Positions 1-4,927 of a stretch of 17,947 nucleotides of DNA are shown one piece after another; the stretch's first letter is position 1; each line of letters opens with the position of its first letter. Source of the stretch: CAYWEP01 sp964613075 (lineage in GTDB: Bacteria; Patescibacteriota; Microgenomatia; Levybacterales; UBA12049); contig CAZTFV010000019.1 in the NCBI GenBank assembly GCA_964613075.1, positions 1 to 17,947 of the forward strand, in the 5' to 3' direction. A program made the translations under genes and the position numbers. The notes below the pieces were generated by a model. That model was not told the DNA's origin. It made no database searches and saw nothing but the letters and a program-made list of their open reading frames with translations.

Positions 1-304
1 TGTTACACATGAACACACAGAAGGAGCAATAATAAAAACACAGAACAAAAAAAAGGTAAAAACAATTGCCTACAGAAACCAGTTTTTATTTGTCTGGTTA
101 AACGCAACTGATCCTAGTATCATCTTTCAGCATTTCCTTTGGTTACCGTATCACGTAGGTAAAGCGATGCTTACCGGAGATAGAGCGTTCCTCTTAGGTC
201 TTGCTCAAGCTTTTATTCGCCTACCAAATGTTATACAATTTAGGGCAAATGTTTCGAAGCATTTCATAAAGAGCGATCGAGAAATTATTTCGTCTATTTC
301 CTAA
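1..304 (+). CDS. C-terminal fragment of a probable GT2-family glycosyltransferase (5' end outside window)
   Basis: An open frame enters from the left edge (first full codon at base 2) and ends at TAA 302-304, giving about 100 residues. The fragment contains the phrase NQFLFVWLNATDP, then a hydrophobic, aromatic stretch with FLWLPYH, and a basic end. This resembles the C-terminal, membrane-facing tail of GT2 glycosyltransferases common in Microgenomates-type genomes. The nucleotide-binding and DxD parts lie outside the window, so the family is inferred from the tail and from the neighbour. The next gene starts at base 305, immediately after this stop, so the two are almost certainly cotranscribed and translationally coupled. 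Substrate and sugar cannot be told. It could instead be the tail of an unrelated membrane-associated enzyme. Confidence 0.55.
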   Translation, partial: VTHEHTEGAIIKTQNKKKVKTIAYRNQFLFVWLNATDPSIIFQHFLWLPYHVGKAMLTGDRAFLLGLAQAFIRLPNVIQFRANVSKHFIKSDREIISSIS

Positions 305-1021
305 ATGAAGTTATCTATTGTTATTCCCGTCTACAATGAAGAGAAGACAATTGAAAATCTTCTTAAGAAAGTTCAGGCTGTAAGTCTTGATCCGGTAGAA
401 AAAGAGATTATCGTTGTCAACGACCATTCTACAGACAGTACTGCAGATAAGCTACAGAAATTAAAAAAAGACATCAAAAATTTACTGGTAATCGCTCATG
501 CAAAAAACCAGGGAAAAGGAGCGGCAGTTCGCACGGGATTTAAGCACGCAACAGGAGATTATCTTGTCATTCAGGACGCGGATTTGGAGTATGATCCGCA
601 GGATCTTGTAAGACTGTTTAAACCGATCCGGGATCAAAAAGCGCAAGTCGTGTACGGGACCCGCTTAAAACGCATGCCTCATTTAGGGAGGGAGGAACGG
701 ACGATTAGATTTTTTTTCCATTATTTCGGAAACAGATTTTTAAGTCTGGTGACCAGTATTCTCTATGGCCAATGGATCACAGATATGGAGACGTGCTATA
801 AAATTTTTCCAAGAAAAGCACTAAGTAAATTTACACTCTCCGGCAACGGTTTTGATTTTGAACCTGAAATAACCGCTAAGCTACTAAAAAAGGGATACCG
901 CATCCTGGAAATTCCTATTACAGTCAAGCCACGAGGATATAGTGAGGGGAAGAAACTTCATGCTATACGAGATGGAATAATTGCGTTGCGGACATTATTA
1001 CGTAACAGACTTGTTGAATAA
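305..1021 (+). CDS. GT2 glycosyltransferase, dolichol-phosphate mannose/glucose synthase-like
   Basis: 238 residues with the GT-A fold layout of the DPM1/DPG-synthase group. The N-terminal strand with VIPVYNEE is at residues 6-13, the nucleotide-binding VVNDHSTDST at 37-46, and the metal-binding DAD (D91, D93) follows a LVIQ strand. The acceptor-side motifs TDMETCYKIF (159-168) and GFDFEPEIT (182-190) are those typical of DPM-like enzymes. There are no C-terminal membrane helices, so it should be a peripheral enzyme on the cytoplasmic face. The family moves a sugar from GDP- or UDP-sugar to polyprenyl phosphate, which makes the lipid-linked donor used by GT39/ArnT-type enzymes such as those at 13479-17947. 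Link to those genes is inference. ATG 305 abuts the previous stop and has no Shine-Dalgarno, so translation probably depends on coupling. The last 24 bases overlap the convergent gene on the minus strand. Confidence 0.85.
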   Translation: MKLSIVIPVYNEEKTIENLLKKVQAVSLDPVEKEIIVVNDHSTDSTADKLQKLKKDIKNLLVIAHAKNQGKGAAVRTGFKHATGDYLVIQDADLEYDPQDLVRLFKPIRDQKAQVVYGTRLKRMPHLGREERTIRFFFHYFGNRFLSLVTSILYGQWITDMETCYKIFPRKALSKFTLSGNGFDFEPEITAKLLKKGYRILEIPITVKPRGYSEGKKLHAIRDGIIALRTLLRNRLVE

Positions 1022-1729
1022 CCCCTTTTTACTAATCCGGTATTTTATAATTGTTTTGATCATATTGTATGCTACGATAATGGATCGTTTCAACGAACCA
1101 GTAATCTTTGATGTACCAATTCGTACCCTGTAGCAGACAGGAATTTCTTTAATGGTTCCATTTGAAAGAGCTGTTAGAGCCACTAACTCAGACAAGAAAT
1201 GTGATCCTCCTACTGTAAGAAAAGGCAATATCTTCTGGACTTGGGAACGACGTAAAACGCGGAATGTACATCCACAATCGGAAAGGGAGTTCGTACTGAA
1301 TGCAAGTTGGATTACTTTTGCAACGAGAATATTTCCGAAACGAAGCAAAAAATGCATGTTTGCCCCTTTTTCTATAAATTTTTTATGGGTTCTTGTCCCT
1401 GTTACCATAGTATAAGTATTGATATGTTCTAAAAGACGCTTCACATCAGAAGCGCGAAATGTATGATCTGGCTCACAAAGTACTACATATTCTCCTCTTG
1501 CTTCTTTCAGCCCTCGTCTTATGGCAAATCCATATCCTTGCTTTTGTTCTTTAATCACTTTCGCTTTTTTTGAATGAGCAATTTGGTATGTTTTGTCCTG
1601 AGAATTGTTATCTATAACAATAATTTCATCGAATATTCCAAGTGAAGAAAAATCATCAATTGCCTCTCCTATATTTTCTTCCTCATTATACGCAGGGAGA
1701 ATCAGACTAGTTTTTCCACTTTTAAACAT
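998..1729 (-). CDS. GT2 glycosyltransferase, DPM1-like
   Basis: 243 residues, GT-A type GT2. Visible motifs: LILPAYNEEENIGEAI (residues 9-24), EIIVIDNNSQDKT (35-47), and a catalytic-strand motif VVLCEPDHTF (82-91), where the usual DxD appears as E86-P-D88. SDCGCTFRVLRR (150-161) and a GGSHFLSELVAL segment (174-185) correspond to the acceptor-side motifs of DPM-like enzymes. It probably makes a polyprenyl-phosphate sugar or acts on a lipid acceptor at the cytoplasmic membrane. It is clearly divergent from the gene at 305, which it meets tail to tail with a 24-base overlap, so it is not a simple recent duplicate. The start is ATG at 1727-1729 (minus). A promoter-like pair places the transcript start at about the ATG, suggesting a leaderless mRNA. 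Exact sugar unknown. Confidence 0.85.
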   Translation of the reverse strand: MFKSGKTSLILPAYNEEENIGEAIDDFSSLGIFDEIIVIDNNSQDKTYQIAHSKKAKVIKEQKQGYGFAIRRGLKEARGEYVVLCEPDHTFRASDVKRLLEHINTYTMVTGTRTHKKFIEKGANMHFLLRFGNILVAKVIQLAFSTNSLSDCGCTFRVLRRSQVQKILPFLTVGGSHFLSELVALTALSNGTIKEIPVCYRVRIGTSKITGSLKRSIIVAYNMIKTIIKYRISKKGLFNKSVT

Positions 1730-1736
1730 TATTTGT

Positions 1737-1765
1737 ATGATAACATAATCAAACTACCTCAACAA
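1737..1765 (-). promoter_or_regulatory. Promoter for the minus-strand GT2 gene
   Basis: Read on the minus strand: TTGTTG (1760-1765), 17-bp spacer, then TATCAT (1737-1742) preceded by TG one base upstream (extended -10). The predicted transcription start is near 1730, one base before the ATG at 1729, so the mRNA would be leaderless. Match to consensus is partial, and this is a reading by eye. Confidence 0.5.
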
Positions 1766-1819
1766 AAATGAGTTGCTGGCCCGGGTTGAGTATGTATGAA
1801 CTTCTTATAAGCGTACCTT

Positions 1820-1828
1820 TGTTATAAT
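1820..1828 (+). promoter_or_regulatory. Extended -10 promoter element before the Imm-5-like gene
   Basis: TGTTATAAT (1820-1828) is a perfect extended -10 box. No convincing -35 is seen at the usual distance, which fits extended -10 promoters. The predicted start is near 1835, leaving a leader of only about 6 bases before ATG 1841, with no ribosome binding site. Confidence 0.6.
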
Positions 1829-1840
1829 CTAAAGACAAAT

Positions 1841-2302
1841 ATGAAGCCAAACAAATTCTCAATTACATACAAAGACGAAGAGATGTTAGCGCTTGTGAAA
1901 AAAACTGACCATAAGATCCTCGCTCTTTGGGCAATTGGTTGTGCCGAGCGTGTCATGCCCTATTTTGAGGAGAAATATCCGGAAGATAATCGGCCTCGAA
2001 AAGCTATTGAGGCGTTCCAAGAATGGATACGTACCAGGAAATTTAATATGGCAGTTATTCGCAAGGCTTCGCTTGACGCGCATAGCGCTGCTCGAGAAAT
2101 AGGAGAGGGGATAGTTCCCGCCCGCTCTGCTGCACGTGCCGCAGGTCAAGCTGTGGCAACTGCACGTGTTCCCAGGCATGCCTATGGTCCTGCAATTTAT
2201 GCCCAACAAGCTGTCTATCGAGCCACCAACTCCATTGATGCTGCTCTGAGTGAACGAAACTGGCAATACCAGCACTTGCTTAAGTTGAGAAAAACCACTT
2301 GA
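1841..2302 (+). CDS. Imm-5-like putative immunity protein
   Basis: 153 residues, no signal peptide or membrane segment. The pattern LALWAIGCAERVMPYFEE (residues 28-45), then a DNRPRKAIEAFQEWIR helix, then an Ala-rich block (AHSAAREI...ARSAARAAGQAVATA...PAIYAQQAVYRAT) is what I recognise from the family annotated as putative immunity protein, Imm-5-like domain. That family consists of stacked short Ala-rich helices. Its name comes from polymorphic-toxin work, and its biochemical role is poorly known. No toxin gene is visible next to it, so it may be an orphan immunity gene or have another role. One sampled 60-base row in this gene (2101-2160) has 39 G or C, far richer than most rows in the window, partly because Ala and Arg codons are GC-rich and possibly because the gene was acquired. 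A terminator follows at once. Confidence 0.7.
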   Translation: MKPNKFSITYKDEEMLALVKKTDHKILALWAIGCAERVMPYFEEKYPEDNRPRKAIEAFQEWIRTRKFNMAVIRKASLDAHSAAREIGEGIVPARSAARAAGQAVATARVPRHAYGPAIYAQQAVYRATNSIDAALSERNWQYQHLLKLRKTT

Positions 2303-2306
2303 AGAT

Positions 2307-2336
2307 AAAAAAGATGGTTGTAGCCCATCCATTTTT
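2307..2336. terminator. Bidirectional intrinsic terminator between convergent units
   Basis: GATGG (2313-2317), 7-base loop, CCATC (2325-2329). The stem is preceded by six A (2307-2312) and followed by CA and five T (2332-2336). It therefore has a U-tract on both strands. On the plus strand it ends the Imm-5-like gene just after its stop. On the minus strand it would end the P450-methyltransferase transcript, about 190 bases after the methyltransferase stop. The stem is short (5 bp), so strength is uncertain. Confidence 0.6.
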
Positions 2337-2377
2337 GCGAGCTGGCCATCCTGGATTATCTGGAAACTTTTATTCTG

Positions 2378-2452
2378 CTAACTTGTCCTTTTTAATCCTT
2401 CAGCAATTGCATTTTTAATTAACGTTCCGTAATCATCACGAGAAATGAGCAT
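2378..2452 (-). CDS. Possible small ORF (24 aa) downstream of the methyltransferase
   Basis: On the minus strand ATG 2452-2450 to TAG 2380-2378 encodes a 24-residue peptide beginning MLISRDDYGT and ending GLKRTS. The same frame stays open upstream to 2494 but has no other common start codon. The residue mix looks protein-like (amphipathic, ending in a basic helix) more than random. It lies after the methyltransferase stop and before the minus-strand terminator, so it would be on the same mRNA. There is only a weak AAAGA upstream as a ribosome site. It could be a real small protein, a peptide substrate for the neighbouring enzymes, the decayed tail of a lost gene, or chance. I do not recognise a family. 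Confidence 0.25.
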   Translation of the reverse strand: MLISRDDYGTLIKNAIAEGLKRTS

Positions 2453-2460
2453 ATTCTTTA

Positions 2461-2519
2461 TGAGCAGCGAGTTTGTAGAATTGACGAGGAGCTTTTATCA
2501 TGTAACTATTCGCTGCTCA
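2461..2519. repeat. Perfect 10-bp inverted repeat with 39-base spacer
   Basis: TGAGCAGCGA (2461-2470) and TCGCTGCTCA (2510-2519) are exact reverse complements 39 bases apart, just downstream of the methyltransferase stop. No T-run follows on either strand, so it is not a standard intrinsic terminator. It could form an mRNA 3' stem-loop protecting the P450-methyltransferase transcript, or be the ends of a tiny insertion. Function unknown. Confidence 0.6.
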
Positions 2520-2523
2520 CAAC

Positions 2524-3471
2524 TTAATGATCTTGCTTTAAACCAACAACAATTGCATCACCACCGTTATGAACAATAATTGGCGTACCGGGGAACGTCT
2601 CTATATCTTCTCTGCCATAAAAATTATGGAGCGTTGGTTTACCTGTTATTAAAGCCTGATTTATTATTTTTATTCCTATATAGGTCATTCGCTCAATTAG
2701 GGAAATATTCGAGGGTAAAAGGTCTTTTTTCGCTTGAGTATTAAACGCGGTAATTCCTCCATCTGGTCCATAGAAATTAGCATGTGCGCTCATTACCATT
2801 TGTTTAAATTCAGAAGGGGAAAAGTATTTGCTTACTCCAACGAAGATAATTCCACTTGTCTTCGCTGCCACTGGCAAATTTCCCTCTTCTGCAGTAGCAT
2901 GTATTAATTGTATTTGAGATTGCTGTCCTGTTTGTGCATCTTGCACCACATAAACGACGTGTTCTACCTCATAGTGACGACTATGCTCTTCTCTGCCTAT
3001 TACAGACAATCTGTCTCTCGTATTAGTTGCCACCTTTCCTTCGATCCTTTCTTGTAAAAACTCATAGTACGCACTACTTGGTTCTAGCAAAACAAGCTGC
3101 TTTGGGTAAGGCAATCCTGCCCATTCTACAAAACCGAGAACAGAGCCCGTGCCTGCGCCGCAGTCTGCAAGAGATGCGCTTTCCATTGCTGGGGCAAGTT
3201 CTGTTCGTACGGTTCTCTTTACTGGTTCAAATTTCCGAGGAGCTGAGACTAAATCAACAATAGCTGAACCTAATCCTTCTCTTCCAGCTGTTGGTACATT
3301 CAGCGCTACCCGCAAGCTTAACTCCATTCTCCGGGCAAAAACAAGATATGATAGTGGCTTATCGAATGATTCAGCTCTTCTTCGCCAATCTTGCGGACTA
3401 TCTTTCATCCCAAATGAACCGCTCTGATCGGGGACAATGAAGGTGTCCTGGGTGCGTTCATATCTTCCCAT
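2524..3471 (-). CDS. Class I SAM-dependent methyltransferase-like protein
   Basis: 315 residues. Motif I of class I (Rossmann) methyltransferases is LADCGAGTG at residues 101-109, after a roughly 100-residue N-terminal extension. Strand 2 ends in LVLLEPS, with E130 as the likely ribose-binding acid. LIHATAEEG (189-197) and a GIIFVGVSKYF strand (207-217) fit motifs II and III. The N-terminal part (DSPQDWRRRAESFDKPLSYL) and the last 70 residues do not point to a known substrate. No membrane segment is seen. The start ATG at 3469-3471 lies 8 bases after the P450 stop with no Shine-Dalgarno, so the two are one operon and probably translationally coupled. The natural inference is methylation of the P450 product or its precursor (O-, N- or C-methylation not resolvable). 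A non-methylating SAM-fold protein remains possible. Confidence 0.7.
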   Translation of the reverse strand: MGRYERTQDTFIVPDQSGSFGMKDSPQDWRRRAESFDKPLSYLVFARRMELSLRVALNVPTAGREGLGSAIVDLVSAPRKFEPVKRTVRTELAPAMESASLADCGAGTGSVLGFVEWAGLPYPKQLVLLEPSSAYYEFLQERIEGKVATNTRDRLSVIGREEHSRHYEVEHVVYVVQDAQTGQQSQIQLIHATAEEGNLPVAAKTSGIIFVGVSKYFSPSEFKQMVMSAHANFYGPDGGITAFNTQAKKDLLPSNISLIERMTYIGIKIINQALITGKPTLHNFYGREDIETFPGTPIIVHNGGDAIVVGLKQDH

Positions 3472-3479
3472 AGTAAACG

Positions 3480-4838
3480 CTATTGTTTTTTAGTTTTAGA
3501 GGTCGCAGCAATTTCTTTTCCTGTTGCTCTCTCTACTAATTGAAATTCAACTGGCCTATCAAAACTCGATCCAATTCCCTTGCCAATCATAAGTATTGGA
3601 TCATTTAAACAGCGAATCTGGTAGTTTTGCACCATTAATCTAGTAGTGGTTTCAAGTATTTCTGTTCCTAAATATTTTCCTAAACATGCTCTTGGACCAT
3701 ACGAAAACACATTGGCTGCTCCCCCTTGTGTTGTAAACATTGCATCAAGGCCATCTCGGTGAGGATTAAATTCATCAGGATTCTTAATTGCAGGATTAAC
3801 TCCATAAGCAAAAATGCCAAAAACAACCAAAGAATCTTTCGGGATAGTAGTGTTTCCCATAGAAACGTCTTTTGTAGTCTTTCTCAATACATATGGCGCT
3901 GCAGGATACATTCTGCCTGTTTCTTGCATTATCCGCTTGATGAGAGATGGATCTTGCAACGCTGCGTCCTGAAGCTCTGGGTATTTTGCCATGACATAAA
4001 ATATATTTTCCATGAACGATCGAAGAGTGCTGAGTCCACCTATGAGAGAGCCTGTTACATCAGCAATATCTCGTCTCCCTTCGGGCAAGTTTTCCAGTAC
4101 ATATTCTACTATACCGGAAGGCTCTCCTTGTACGATTTCATGTTTTAAACGGTGATAATTTCGCAAGGTAGGATAGGTAATAATTTTCCCGACTGATCTT
4201 GGAGCTGCACCAACGATGATTTCTCGTAGCGTTCTTCCGGTATAGGCTGTGTGAGCGTCCACAGCACCTGATAGCATTTCTGGGTCTACTTCATGACCAG
4301 TCACATGTTTTACCACTTGGTAAGAAGTGAGATATTTAATCCAGTTGCCCGGTAACCCATTGTCTGAGGCGAGACCCATAACACTTTCTAGAGCATCTCG
4401 AGCTACTTCTTCGCTTCGCTCATGATCCATTGCGCTTTGTGAAAACGGTTGAGCTGCAGGTTTTCTGTCCGCAAGCCACTCATCTTTTTCATATTTGAAA
4501 ACAATATATTCTCCAACGTATGGTTTAAATGCTTGGTACGTAGGATGATCAGAAGATAATGAGGTGAAGTCTTCATGTCTGAGAAGATCTGCTGCAGCTC
4601 GTGGGTCCGTTATGAATGCGACTGACTGTGGAACTACTCTAAAAATTGAGTGCAAGGCGCCCAGATCAACGAGGATTCCAGAGGACTCTCCTGCTTGTTC
4701 TCTTACGAATCGGCGAGCGACCTCTAAACCTCTTAAGGGTTGCTGTATGCCGGTTTCCGCACTCTCACTACTCTGAGCTCGTTTATAAGCGAATGCCGCG
4801 CCTCTTATTCCTAATTGTTGTAACTCTTGCGCTGCCAT
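3480..4838 (-). CDS. Cytochrome P450 monooxygenase-like protein
   Basis: 452 residues, soluble (no N-terminal anchor helix). All main P450 landmarks are in order: C-helix W121xxxR125, which contacts heme propionate; I-helix GGLSTL at 267-272; K-helix E306xxR309; a meander region FNPHRDG; and the heme ligand loop FSYGPRACLG at 378-387 with axial Cys385. The loop and the K-helix (ETGRMYPAAP) resemble the CYP102/eukaryote-like side of the family more than the usual actinobacterial CYP107 style. The I-helix has the conserved Thr271, but the preceding acid is Ser270, so proton delivery for O2 activation may differ. No ferredoxin, reductase or fused electron donor is in the window, so partners must be elsewhere or it may use peroxide. 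It is followed 8 bases later by the methyltransferase. Heme and usually O2 are needed, which is surprising for a CPR-like genome. Substrate unknown. Confidence 0.92.
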   Translation of the reverse strand: MAAQELQQLGIRGAAFAYKRAQSSESAETGIQQPLRGLEVARRFVREQAGESSGILVDLGALHSIFRVVPQSVAFITDPRAAADLLRHEDFTSLSSDHPTYQAFKPYVGEYIVFKYEKDEWLADRKPAAQPFSQSAMDHERSEEVARDALESVMGLASDNGLPGNWIKYLTSYQVVKHVTGHEVDPEMLSGAVDAHTAYTGRTLREIIVGAAPRSVGKIITYPTLRNYHRLKHEIVQGEPSGIVEYVLENLPEGRRDIADVTGSLIGGLSTLRSFMENIFYVMAKYPELQDAALQDPSLIKRIMQETGRMYPAAPYVLRKTTKDVSMGNTTIPKDSLVVFGIFAYGVNPAIKNPDEFNPHRDGLDAMFTTQGGAANVFSYGPRACLGKYLGTEILETTTRLMVQNYQIRCLNDPILMIGKGIGSSFDRPVEFQLVERATGKEIAATSKTKKQ

Positions 4839-4860
4839 TTATTGAGTATAAATTTACCAC

Positions 4861-4889
4861 ATTTTAAAGAGATAAACAAGTGGGGTCAA
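4861..4889 (-). promoter_or_regulatory. Promoter of the P450-methyltransferase operon
   Basis: On the minus strand TTGACC (4884-4889), exactly 17 bp, then TAAAAT (4861-4866). The predicted start is near 4854, giving a leader of about 15 bases without a Shine-Dalgarno before ATG 4838. A second box, TATACT (4845-4850), lies closer to the ATG but has no -35 partner. Confidence 0.65.
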
Positions 4890-4895
4890 GCTTGA
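4886..4895. promoter_or_regulatory. Palindrome shared by the divergent P450 and radical SAM promoters (possible operator)
   Basis: TCAAGCTTGA is a perfect 10-bp palindrome that overlaps both -35 boxes: TTGACC on the minus strand (4884-4889) and TTGAAC on the plus strand (4892-4897), which are 2 bp apart. A dimeric regulator binding here would block both promoters together. The symmetry may also arise simply because two similar -35 boxes sit back to back. No regulator gene is seen nearby. Confidence 0.4.
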
Positions 4896-4919
4896 ACATT
4901 ACTAAACATGTGCTAAACT
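4892..4919 (+). promoter_or_regulatory. Promoter of the HemW-like radical SAM gene
   Basis: TTGAAC (4892-4897), 16-bp spacer, TAAACT (4914-4919) with TG at 4911-4912 (extended -10). The predicted start near 4926 is almost at ATG 4928, implying a leaderless mRNA and deciding the start codon. Confidence 0.6.
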
Positions 4920-4927
4920 ATTCCATT

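Noticed and set aside
1152..1415. 87-aa plus-strand ORF inside the minus-strand GT2
   Set aside because: The GT2 frame has all family motifs here; the opposite frame has no recognisable domain.
1756..1765. CCTCAACAAA also found at 7121-7130, as a possible shared regulatory motif
   Set aside because: Exact 10-mer pairs are expected by chance many times in a window of this size, and the two copies lie in different positions relative to their promoters.
1886..2332. 148-aa minus-strand ORF opposite the Imm-5-like gene
   Set aside because: It mirrors the GC-rich, Ala-coding plus-strand frame, has a Ser/Cys-rich low-complexity product and would run through the terminator.
2461..2519. Inverted repeat as the intrinsic terminator of the P450 operon
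   Set aside because: No T-run follows the stem on either strand and the loop is 39 bases; the hairpin at 2307-2336 is a better terminator.
4880..4927. GTG 4880 as start of the radical SAM gene
   Set aside because: It would put the -35 and -10 boxes of its own promoter inside the coding region, and the 16 extra residues do not match HemW-type N-termini. ATG 4928 fits a leaderless start.
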